Assembly (NCBI GenBank): GCA_019113825.1 | Contig: DXGR01000139.1 | Location: 1-33,127, forward strand | Reading direction: 5' to 3' | Origin: Candidatus Stackebrandtia excrementipullorum | GTDB taxonomy: Bacteria; Actinomycetota; Actinomycetes; Mycobacteriales; Micromonosporaceae | Length of the DNA: 33,127 bases | In this document: positions 26,525 to 33,127 of the stretch, piece by piece | Layout of the letters: each line of letters starts with the position of its first letter | How positions within the stretch are numbered: position 1 is the first letter of the stretch | The notes under the pieces: model-generated | Databases searched by the model: none | What the model saw: the letters and a program-made list of their open reading frames with translations, nothing else | What the model was told of the DNA's origin: nothing | Position numbers and translations under genes: made by a program

Positions 26525-26930
26525 CGGTGCAAAGCATCGCCCAACCGAGCCCCGCTGCGGCTTCGTCACCGCGACCGCTCCCGCGTGTCCGGGGGCCGGT
26601 CAACCGACAAGCCACACCGACACCGTTGCTCACCGTGCGGTGCCCGGTCGGTCGGCGCTACGCCGGCGACGCCCACCGTCGAAAAGCGCACTCTGTTGAC
26701 ATCAACACCGTTCATGCCCATCCCTGCGGCTCATTCGGGTGGCGGTGACGCACGCTGCTCAACGCGCATGCCGGTGAACGCTGCACACCGGTCGGACGGC
26801 GCGACCACATCCGCGCCGACATCGTCCACGTGAACCGGACCGCGCCAGGCGAGTGGCGGTAACACAGGGCGGCGCGTCGTCGCGAGCGCGCCGACCCGAA
26901 CCACCGGGTCCGCCTCATGATGAGGCAGGC
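26525..26930. other. Intergenic stretch downstream of the ABC module
   Basis: About 400 bases with no supported gene. It contains direct-repeat copy 2 (26843-26870). No hairpin terminator was recognised for the ABC operon or for the converging minus-strand operon. Confidence 0.5.
26843..26870 (+). repeat. 28-bp direct repeat, copy 2
   Basis: Matches copy 1 (24360-24387) at 27 of 28 positions, in the same orientation, 2,483 bp apart. Confidence 0.8.
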
Positions 26931-27785
26931 TCAGTCCCCCACACCCGCCGGCAACCGGAACTCGCCGGTGCGGCTACCCGGGTTCGTCAAGATCACCGGA
27001 TTGGGGAGGAACAGATCGTCACTCGATACCGCGGAAAGATCCGACAGGAGGGCTTCGGCGAGGATGACCTCCTCCTCCTGCATTGCGGTGTGGATATCCG
27101 CCAAGGCCAGGCGCACCGATTCGAGCCCCTCCTCCAGGCTGTTGCCACCGATGGTGGCGGTCGGAGCGGTCGCAGCCGCACCGACGGACGCAGTCCCTCC
27201 GATCAACGCCCAGGCGACCGCGGCGGTACCTCCGGTGGCGACGGTACCCGCCACACCGGCGACGGCACCGACGATCGTCAACGCCATCGACAACCCGCCG
27301 CCTCCACCACCGGAGTCCATGGCGTTGAACATTTCGACGGCGTTGTCCGCGACGGTCGCGGCGTCGTGGCGACCGTTGTCGATGATCGTGATGGCGGCGG
27401 TCAACGCCGCGTCCAGTTCCATCGACAGTTCGACGTGGTTTTGGTGGATTCGGCCGAACGGGGTGACAAAATTTTCGAAGAAGGAATCGGCGGCCGGTCC
27501 CCGCCAGGCCGCCACGGTGTCGTGGACGGTGTCGATCTTTTCCAGATCCGGAGACTTGAGCGACGCCGTGGTATGCCTGAGGCTGTCGCGCATCGCCTCC
27601 AACCGTTCCGGGTCGCTGTCGGCGAAGCGGGTGAACCATTCGACGACGGGACCGAACGCCTCGTTCACCTCGTCCACGTCCAAGGTCATCGAGCCGAACG
27701 AAAACATCCGAGCAAGCGCCTCCGTCAAGGCGTCCCGCACGTCGTTGCCCTTGGCTCTGAGGGCTCCGGCGGTGAACCGGCTCAT
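26931..27785 (-). CDS. WXG100/ESX-like protein with hydrophobic Gly/Ala-rich segment
   Basis: Unrecognised family; 284 aa. Residues about 75-165 look like an ESX helical hairpin: helix DLEKIDTVHDTVAAW, then W-R-G as the WXG turn, then a long amphipathic helix (AADSFFENFVTPFGRIHQ and on to IIDNGRHDAATVADNAVEMF). A poly-Gly turn (GGGGGG) and two hydrophobic stretches (SMALTIVGAVAGVAGTVA and AAVAWALIGGTASVGAAAT) follow, which could span the membrane. The C-terminal helix (LEEGLESVRLALADIHTAMQEEE) is acidic. The ATG at 27785 overlaps the preceding gene's stop as ATGA, so it is translationally coupled. It may be a type VII secretion substrate or partner; no secretion ATPase is visible. Confidence 0.78.
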   Translation of the reverse strand: MSRFTAGALRAKGNDVRDALTEALARMFSFGSMTLDVDEVNEAFGPVVEWFTRFADSDPERLEAMRDSLRHTTASLKSPDLEKIDTVHDTVAAWRGPAADSFFENFVTPFGRIHQNHVELSMELDAALTAAITIIDNGRHDAATVADNAVEMFNAMDSGGGGGGLSMALTIVGAVAGVAGTVATGGTAAVAWALIGGTASVGAAATAPTATIGGNSLEEGLESVRLALADIHTAMQEEEVILAEALLSDLSAVSSDDLFLPNPVILTNPGSRTGEFRLPAGVGD

Positions 27786-28294
27786 CGTGTCGGCACCTTC
27801 GTCACGGACGGGACGATCCCGTCGAATTCCAGCCGGATGGTCGTCACGTGCGGGTCATCGACGTCACGGACCTCGGGGATCTCCTCCGGCGGGGTGTCCA
27901 GGTCGTACTCGGGCGCGGCGTCGTACCGTTCGGAACGCAGGATCTCCAACTCGGTGGCAGTGTCCTCATCGGCATAGGACTCGCCGATGATCACGAGCGC
28001 ACGGCCCGAAGCCTCCAGTTGTTCGGCGGTGTGACCGACCGCCTGTTGAAGCAGCTGCCTCAGGGCTTGAAACGGCTCGGCGACGGGGGACGGAGTGGTG
28101 GACGTTTTCAATGCCTCGTACCAGATCCCGCGACCGGACGCGATCATGTTCCGATCGAATCCCTCCGACTCGCGCCAACCGGCGTTGTGGGCGTCCCTAT
28201 TCGACTGGGCGTACTGAACGGCCATATGAGGCAGCTGAATCGCGCCTGCCTTCCACAGGTCGTCCAGCGCGGCGACCAAATTCTCGTCGGGCAT
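27782..28294 (-). CDS. Small helical protein, ESX-associated-like, unknown function
   Basis: 170 aa, no family recognised. The N-terminal two-thirds is helical with acidic and aromatic residues (ENLVAALDDLWKAGAIQLPHMAVQYAQ, then FQALRQLLQQAVGHTAEQLEASGRALVIIGESYADED). This is reminiscent of EspC/ESX secretion-associated helical hairpins, including the YxxxE-like SYADEDTATE. The C-terminal third is Pro/Asp-rich and probably extended. The ATG at 28294 shares one base with the TAA of the upstream gene, and its own stop overlaps the next start. It thus sits in the middle of a tightly coupled three-gene operon. Confidence 0.75.
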   Translation of the reverse strand: MPDENLVAALDDLWKAGAIQLPHMAVQYAQSNRDAHNAGWRESEGFDRNMIASGRGIWYEALKTSTTPSPVAEPFQALRQLLQQAVGHTAEQLEASGRALVIIGESYADEDTATELEILRSERYDAAPEYDLDTPPEEIPEVRDVDDPHVTTIRLEFDGIVPSVTKVPTR

Positions 28295-28785
28295 TATCGG
28301 TCTCCTAGGTAGACATCACGTCGCATTCGCAGCCACCGGCGCGTGTGTTGCCGATCCACCCGGCTGAGCGCATCGGTGATCTGGCCGACGAGGTCATCGG
28401 GCGGGACGTAACCGACCGTGCGTGGCCTCAGTTTCACCATGACCTCGGCGGCGCCTTGACGCGTCACCTGTCCGTGATCGAAGTCGGCCGTGCTTTCGAG
28501 AGTCGCCACCTTCGCGTCCAAAACGCGATCGGTCTCGTCGGGTTCCGGGCGCCGGTGACCGTCCAGCTTTTTCGCCAGCAACCGCACGGCGGTATCGGCG
28601 CCAAGACGAGCCGCGGTCATGGCGGCGCCCAGCTGTTCGGCGAGGCTCGTCTCGTTGTGGCGGTCGCAGGCGCCGGGAGCCAAAGTCGGCTTCATACCGG
28701 ACGCCTCGAGCCTGACCCTGACGGTTCCGTCGGGCGAGGTGGTATTGACAACGGTTTTCTTCAACATGTCCACGTAACGCCCCAT
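28294..28785 (-). CDS. YbaB/EbfC-fold-like protein, first gene of minus-strand ESX-like operon
   Basis: 163 aa. Residues about 17-66 resemble the YbaB/EbfC fold (TSPDGTVRVRLEASG, then SLAEQLGAAMTAARLGADTAV). A second module at about 105-160 (VTRQGAAEVMVKLRP, DDLVGQITDALSRVDRQHTRR) is paralogous to the C-terminal half of the plus-strand gene at 29670. YbaB proteins form dimers that bind DNA, but small YbaB-like proteins also occur beside actinobacterial ESX genes. The ATG at 28785 has GGGAGG four bases upstream; the 28869 start is rejected. Function unknown. Confidence 0.76.
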   Translation of the reverse strand: MGRYVDMLKKTVVNTTSPDGTVRVRLEASGMKPTLAPGACDRHNETSLAEQLGAAMTAARLGADTAVRLLAKKLDGHRRPEPDETDRVLDAKVATLESTADFDHGQVTRQGAAEVMVKLRPRTVGYVPPDDLVGQITDALSRVDRQHTRRWLRMRRDVYLGDR

Positions 28786-29669
28786 CGCACCTCCCTGGTC
28801 CGGCCGCTGCGGTACGGATTCATCGTGCGGGTACAACCGCGGCGGCAAATCCCCCGTTCGGTCAGGCAACGAACGGGACAGACCGTCCTTCGGTCGTTTC
28901 GTCGCAGGTGGCAGGCGCCGGCCACCGGCGGCGGAAAACCCGCCGCCACACCACCGGTATGCCTACGTCGAGCCGTGTTCAAGCGCGTTGCCGTCCTGTC
29001 GAACATCCACAGAGAGCTTGCCGTCTTGGGCGCGGTGCCTACCGAACCCGATGTCCAGGCGACGGACGAAAACGCCCTAACGGGAGGCGGGTGGCCGGAC
29101 CTCGGTTGGCCGATGCATCCGACCGAGGGCCGGGGGGGCGACACGGTGGTGTTGGTTCGCGGCAACGGGAACGCGGTACGACCACAACGGCACGCGGCGA
29201 TGGGAGAAGGTGCTGAAGGAGTACCGCCACAGGTTCAAAACCCGCGTGTGGGCACACCCACCTGCCGTTTATGAGGTCGAGATTCCATCATCGTGATCGC
29301 CTCGGAGGCGGCGGCATACCTAACCACCGAGCGTTCGCACACCGAAGTCTGCCGGGCCACGGTGGCAAGCTGCGTCGTACCTCCGTCGACTACGACGCGG
29401 CCGTCGCCACATCGCGAAGCCGGGTTATCCGGTGGGAGCCGCCTTGACGGATCAGTACGTCTGCACCGCCCACGGTGACGTCGCGGCGGTCGCGCCACGC
29501 GACGGACACCCGATGCCGTGATGCGCGGCCGTCCCACGAAAGTGGCCGCACCGTATCGGGCCTACGCTGTGACTTTTTCAAGCCTGACCGAAAGGATGAG
29601 GCGCCGCACCACTGGGCTTCCTAACGTCAAAGCGATAGCCCATTCCGACCGGCCCCGGGGACGAGCTAG
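28786..29669. other. Divergent intergenic region between the two ESX-like operons
   Basis: About 880 bp between divergent starts. It contains the metallophosphoesterase remnant (28975-29200) and a minus-strand fragment around 29390-29500 (GADVLIRQGGSHRITRLRD), too short and isolated to call. Promoters of both operons must lie here or just outside the remnant; I could not pick them out with confidence. Confidence 0.4.
28975..29200 (+). pseudogene. Decayed calcineurin-like metallophosphoesterase fragment
   Basis: The frame from GTG 28975 reads VFKRVAVLSNIHRELAVLGAV, TEPDVQATDENALTGGG and, after a garbled part, DTVVLVRGNGN. These align by eye to the family pattern VAVLSDIHGNLxALxAV, EPDVxxAD, LTGD and VxVRGNxD. 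Metal ligands are lost: SDIHGN has become SNIHRE and LTGD has become LTGG. Downstream of VRGNGN the frame no longer resembles the family. It is a 5' fragment of a non-functional gene. Confidence 0.55.
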
Positions 29670-30236
29670 ATGGGGATTCTCGCCGACCGCTTGAACACCA
29701 TGACTTTCCGAGTCATGTCACCGGACCAGACGGTCCGGTTGTATGTGACCGGAGGCGGCATGTTGCACATCGAGTTCTCCAGAGGCTCACTCGACTTCCA
29801 CACCGAGGCGTCGATGTCTCACGAACTCAGTGCCGCGTTCACCGCGATGATGCGGGGGCAGGCCAAGAAACGCCGGGACATTCTGCTCGCCGCTGTGTCG
29901 GAGATAGACGACGTCGATCCCGACCTGCCCCCTGCAGAGCCTCCGGCGCCGCTGCATGCCGCCGACGCGGCTCGCCGGCGGTTTCACCGGGAGCTTCAGC
30001 AGTTGGCGGCCACCGGTAGGTCACCACGTGCGGCGGTCACGATCCGTCGCGTGCCCGTCGATCTCATGGAGGTCAAGCTCCGCAAAGGAACCCTTCAGCG
30101 TTGGAGTGGCGAGGAGGTGGTCGCCGAGATTCAGGCCGCACTGGCCGACCTCGGTCGCGACTACCACCAACGCGTCAACCTGCTCCGGCGGTCGATGTTG
30201 ACGCCGACAGGCAGATCCGAGGAGCCACGGATATGA
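29670..30236 (+). CDS. YbaB/EbfC-fold-like protein, first gene of plus-strand ESX-like operon
   Basis: 188 aa; paralogue of the minus-strand gene at 28294-28785. The N-terminal part (MSPDQTVRLYVTGGGMLHIEF, then SMSHELSAAFTAMMRGQAKKRRD) matches the partner's SPDGTVRVRLEASG segment. The C-terminal part (VDLMEVKLRKGTLQRWSGEE, then VVAEIQAALADLGRDYHQRVNLLRRS) matches its second module. A Pro/Ala-rich linker joins the two. The ATG at 29670 has only a weak GAG upstream, so the start is moderately sure. Its stop overlaps the next start as ATGA (30233-30236). Likely a partner or chaperone-like component of the ESX-type proteins encoded next; this is inference. Confidence 0.76.
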   Translation: MGILADRLNTMTFRVMSPDQTVRLYVTGGGMLHIEFSRGSLDFHTEASMSHELSAAFTAMMRGQAKKRRDILLAAVSEIDDVDPDLPPAEPPAPLHAADAARRRFHRELQQLAATGRSPRAAVTIRRVPVDLMEVKLRKGTLQRWSGEEVVAEIQAALADLGRDYHQRVNLLRRSMLTPTGRSEEPRI

Positions 30237-31714
30237 AGGTCAATGTCGAGAGGTTGACGTCCGATGCACGCGATCGGCTGGAGGACGCGTGTGTGGTCGA
30301 CGGGCTGGCCCGGCATCTGCCGGAAGCGGTCCGGCCTCCGTCCTCCGCGTGGGGGCCCACATCGGCGGGTCGGCTGTTGGAGGCTCGGTGGAGCAACGCG
30401 TGGAACAGCTATGAGGATCACCTGTATGCGCTTCGAGATCGCTTGAGCAGTAAGGCGTCCCGGCTGGCGCAAACTGCGGCGGACTTCGCCGAGGCCGAGA
30501 TCGTGGTCTCGGCGGCGGTATCCGATGCCGACGAGGATGGCATGGCGCCTTCGACGACCGACGATCATGTGGTGGCTCCCGGCGGGGACGGTTTCGAAGC
30601 GGATTATCGATCCGGTGAAACCGCAGGTGACCTACCGGCCCTGTTGGTTCCGTCGACCGTCGGGGCTCTGCCGGGCCGGTCCGGTCTGGACGCCTTCGCG
30701 TCCGAGCACGCCGTGTTGTTGAACGAGGCCGAGTCTTTGTTGGCGCAACATTACGGCGACGACCTGTCTTTCGCCCCACCGAGTCGGCATCTGTCGGACT
30801 TCACCGAGACGGACCCGAACATGGTGACGTCGCACATCGAGCTGACCGGTCTCGCCGTCACCGGATTCACCGAACTCCGCGACGGACTCGAAAGCCATTC
30901 CGTTCGGATTCCCGACTACTGGGAGTCGGACGCTTCGGGTAGCTATCTCGATCTACTCGCCGACAGCCGTCAGACGGTCTCGAATCTGCTGTGGTCGCTG
31001 GAGTCCTCTCACGACGACGGCATGGCCGCTGCGAGCCTGTTGGACGACATGCTTGTGCAAGCCGTGGAGTCGGCCACTTCGCCTCGCGCCGACGGGCAGT
31101 CGCACGTTCAACGCATCCGTCAGGCCGTCGAACGCATCCAAGACGTTCACACCGACCAGCGTTCGCACGCGGAACGGTCCGGTTGGGAGTCGGTGAACCC
31201 GGGCGACGATCAGGAGCTTCTCGATATCGCCTACCGGGGCCTGTGGCAACGGCTGCGCGGGTTGTCGCACAGCTGGAACCAGTGCGTCGGAAGCGCTCTG
31301 GGGGAAGCCGAGACCATGTCGTTCGACAACATGCCACCGACAGTCGGTGAGGGTTCGTCCGAGCCCCACAGAGGGCTTGACACGGTATCGGAAACTGAAG
31401 AAGGTGAGTTATCGCCCAAAGAGTTCATAAAAGATCCAAGAAACACACCTGACACCTCAATACATCGTCATCGGTTGGAAAGCCCGTTTTCCCACACCGG
31501 TGGCGCGACTCGCGTCGTTGGACGGAACAGCCCCGTTGTTCCGTACGAGGCTCCTCGGGGGAAGCACGGACGCAGGTCACTCCACATCGACGGCCACGTT
31601 GGTGGCCGGATAAAAATTCAATACGCCCACCGGCCCCACACACCGGCCGGCTTGAAACTTGACGCGGAAAGGAGACCGCCGTGCGAATGGTCAGTATCGA
31701 CCAGGAAGCGCTGA
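30233..31714 (+). CDS. Large ESX/WXG-like helical protein with unusual C-terminal tail
   Basis: 493 aa, no family recognised. The N-terminal domain has an ESX-like W turn: LLEARWSNAWNSYEDHLYAL followed by DRLSSKASRLAQTAADFAEAE. A second such domain (about 195-340) has DYWESDASGSYLDLLADSRQ, an analogue of the W-x-G/S...A turn, flanked by helices LSDFTETDPNMVTSHIEL and SNLLWSLESSHDDGMAAASLL. So it is a double-hairpin protein. The last roughly 105 residues are disordered and basic, have AT-richer codons, and overlap the next gene by 34 bp. The ATG at 30233 overlaps the previous stop (ATGA). The protein is probably exported by, or structural in, a type VII-like system; this is inference. Confidence 0.72.
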   Translation: MKVNVERLTSDARDRLEDACVVDGLARHLPEAVRPPSSAWGPTSAGRLLEARWSNAWNSYEDHLYALRDRLSSKASRLAQTAADFAEAEIVVSAAVSDADEDGMAPSTTDDHVVAPGGDGFEADYRSGETAGDLPALLVPSTVGALPGRSGLDAFASEHAVLLNEAESLLAQHYGDDLSFAPPSRHLSDFTETDPNMVTSHIELTGLAVTGFTELRDGLESHSVRIPDYWESDASGSYLDLLADSRQTVSNLLWSLESSHDDGMAAASLLDDMLVQAVESATSPRADGQSHVQRIRQAVERIQDVHTDQRSHAERSGWESVNPGDDQELLDIAYRGLWQRLRGLSHSWNQCVGSALGEAETMSFDNMPPTVGEGSSEPHRGLDTVSETEEGELSPKEFIKDPRNTPDTSIHRHRLESPFSHTGGATRVVGRNSPVVPYEAPRGKHGRRSLHIDGHVGGRIKIQYAHRPHTPAGLKLDAERRPPCEWSVSTRKR

Positions 31715-32100
31715 CCGCGTTCATCCAGAAAATGACCGCCGTGACCGATGCCATCGAGAGCAGCCGCAACTCGGGTTCCATGCCCTACGCCGGAACTCTC
31801 TCCGGTGGCTCGGGCCCGGAGAAGTGGGCCGACGGCGTCCAGGTCACCCTCGGCACAACCGAGTACGACCATGCCGGGCGCCAGGCCGGCCTTGACATGG
31901 CGGCTCTGATCGGTGCCAGCATGGAGGCCATCGTCAGCGTGGAGGAAGGCGCCCGCGCAATGGCCGAGCTCGCCACCAACATCCAGAATTCGTTGAACGA
32001 ACAGGACCAGATCAACTACGACGAGCTGGTGACCATCCTGGGCGATGCCGACATGCGGCCCTACGAAGCCAATGAGCTGGAGGGCGAAGGCGACTCATGA
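31681..32100 (+). CDS. Small ESX-like helical protein
   Basis: 139 aa, family unrecognised. A short N-terminal helix (SIDQEALTAFIQKMTAVTDAIESS), a Gly/Ser-rich turn with GPEKWADG (Trp close to the centre, WXG-like) and a long helix (GLDMAALIGASMEAIVSVEEGARAMAELATNIQNSLNEQD) form a typical hairpin. The acidic C-terminus (ADMRPYEANELEGEGDS) could carry a secretion signal. The GTG at 31681 has AAGGAG six bases upstream; ATG at 31687 is possible. It overlaps the preceding gene and its stop overlaps the next start as ATGA. Confidence 0.78.
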   Translation: MRMVSIDQEALTAFIQKMTAVTDAIESSRNSGSMPYAGTLSGGSGPEKWADGVQVTLGTTEYDHAGRQAGLDMAALIGASMEAIVSVEEGARAMAELATNIQNSLNEQDQINYDELVTILGDADMRPYEANELEGEGDS

Positions 32101-33127
32101 GCGACAACTACGAAGACCTCGATCTGGATCAGATCATTCAGATTGCCGGGCCCGACAAAAACAACGCCTACAAGATCCGGGAACAGGCCCTGGCCGTCGA
32201 AAGCCTGATCACACAGTTTTCCGACAGTGTGGCCCTTACCCGCGATGCGCACTCCCACATCGACGGCAACATATCCATGGACTCTCCGGTTCCGGCCCAG
32301 GGAACCGGTGGAATACCCGGGTTGTTGAACCTCGGGGCCTTCCTCCAGAGCTTTATGGAGAGCCTGTCGACCAATGCCGCCTCTGCGCAAACGAAACTGC
32401 TGGTGGAGAGCGGTGACGGCAATCTACCCGTGATCGATCCACAGACAAAGTCGTTCAACGCCATCGCCGACCGTGTGGAGACCGTTTACGACGAGTTGGT
32501 CGCTGAACGGGAGACACGCAACATAGCGCTCCAACTGGCGGCTCAAGATCCCGAGCATCCGGATCTCGCCGTTTACAAGGCGACCGATCCCACTGAGGTC
32601 GCGGCGAAGATTCGACAGCACCACGACCAAAATGCGCGGACCATCATGGTCGACGCGGCCGGCTTCTACCACACGACGATCAAAGGGTTGAAAACTCCGG
32701 TCCCGTACCAGGGGCCCCGCATTCCAAGCCCGAACGGTCCGGGTACGGGGGGATGGAACAACCCGGGCGGCAACGGACGACACACGCAACCGGGCCCGCC
32801 GCTCAACCGTGACCGGCCGGCTCCTCCCCCGATCGGGGCTCCACCGCCGGCACCCGATGTCACTCTTCCCGAGGTCTCACCACCAGACGGTCCGAGCCTG
32901 CAAGGACCCGGACCGCAGCTACCGGTCCCGGGCCCGGGTGTTCCCGGCCCACCGATCGGCACCATGCCCACGCCGCCTCCCGGCGGCGCCGTACCTCCGG
33001 GTGTGTTCGTTCCCGTTCGACCGGTTACCCCACCGGTCATCGGGGCCCGACCGGGTGGCATGGCGCCACGTCCGGCGTTGACGCCACCGCGAAACGGCCT
33101 GACACGTCCCGTCATCGGCGCTCGACC
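32097..33127 (+). CDS. ESX/PPE-like protein with Pro/Gly-rich repeat tail (3' truncated by window)
   Basis: Runs from ATG 32097 past the window edge; at least 343 residues. The first roughly 200 are helical: IREQALAVESLITQFSDSVAL, a Gly-Ser turn, LLNLGAFLQSFMESLSTNAASAQTKLL, FNAIADRVETVYDELVAE and VAAKIRQHHDQNARTIMVDAAGF. This fits an ESX/PPE-type helical bundle. Then comes a disordered Pro/Gly tail with recurring elements (PPPIGAPPPAP, GPPIGTMPTPP, PPVIGARPGGM, RPVIGAR). Such tails occur in exported or wall-associated ESX-type proteins of actinobacteria. The start overlaps the previous stop by 4 bp. It is the last visible gene of the operon; the end of the protein is outside the window. Confidence 0.82.
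   Translation, partial: MSDNYEDLDLDQIIQIAGPDKNNAYKIREQALAVESLITQFSDSVALTRDAHSHIDGNISMDSPVPAQGTGGIPGLLNLGAFLQSFMESLSTNAASAQTKLLVESGDGNLPVIDPQTKSFNAIADRVETVYDELVAERETRNIALQLAAQDPEHPDLAVYKATDPTEVAAKIRQHHDQNARTIMVDAAGFYHTTIKGLKTPVPYQGPRIPSPNGPGTGGWNNPGGNGRHTQPGPPLNRDRPAPPPIGAPPPAPDVTLPEVSPPDGPSLQGPGPQLPVPGPGVPGPPIGTMPTPPPGGAVPPGVFVPVRPVTPPVIGARPGGMAPRPALTPPRNGLTRPVIGAR

Noticed and set aside
29390-29581. 63-residue minus-strand frame with GADVLIRQGGSHRITRLRD
   Set aside because: Some protein-like character, but too short, with no ribosome site and no family recognised.

Overview
The window is from a high-GC actinobacterium. The codon bias is strongly GC3, many starts are GTG or TTG, genes often overlap by ATGA or GTGA, and some promoters look leaderless. 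The gene order ruc / fthC / galU / glp (moeA) / rimJ / sepX (glpR) matches the conserved actinobacterial block known from Mycobacterium tuberculosis (Rv0991c to Rv0996) and Corynebacterium. The overall flavour suggests Glycomycetales or Micromonosporales, but the sequence alone does not fix the genus.

Layout. 1-1535: C-terminal half of ClpC with a strong terminator. 2049-3266: a phosphatidylserine decarboxylase with an unusual N-terminal extension. 3465-4241: an alpha/beta hydrolase that has no standard start codon. 4371-5495 (minus): an LCP cell-wall ligase. 5701-11551 (minus): a diguanylate cyclase followed by galU, glp, rimJ and sepX, which joins cell-envelope sugar supply to the divisome factors. 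11676-12837 (plus): fthC and a Ruc/FmdB zinc-ribbon chaperone gene behind a CIRCE (HrcA) operator. 12926-14773 (minus): a membrane-anchored beta-propeller protein. 14906-17695 (minus): a BtuFCD-type corrinoid importer under a cobalamin riboswitch (about 17790-17950). 18148-19548 (minus): an iron-sulfur L-serine dehydratase. 19693-21729 (minus): a CopD-CtaG copper/oxidase-assembly fusion. 21933-23185 (minus): a PadR regulator and HAAS-domain membrane protein pair.

23220-24230 is an eroded accessory stretch downstream of tRNA-Trp (24230-24305, minus). It holds only gene fragments. Next comes a self-contained TetR plus ABC exporter module (24510-26524), with a perfect palindromic operator and a 28-bp direct repeat (27/28 identical) on each side.

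The last 6 kb (26931-33127) is the least conventional part. Two divergent operons each begin with a paralogous YbaB-fold-like small protein and continue with helical, ESX/WXG100-like proteins. The plus operon ends in a Pro/Gly-rich protein that runs off the window. Between the two operons lies a decayed metallophosphoesterase gene. This looks like a type VII secretion-related effector/partner locus of unrecognised kind.
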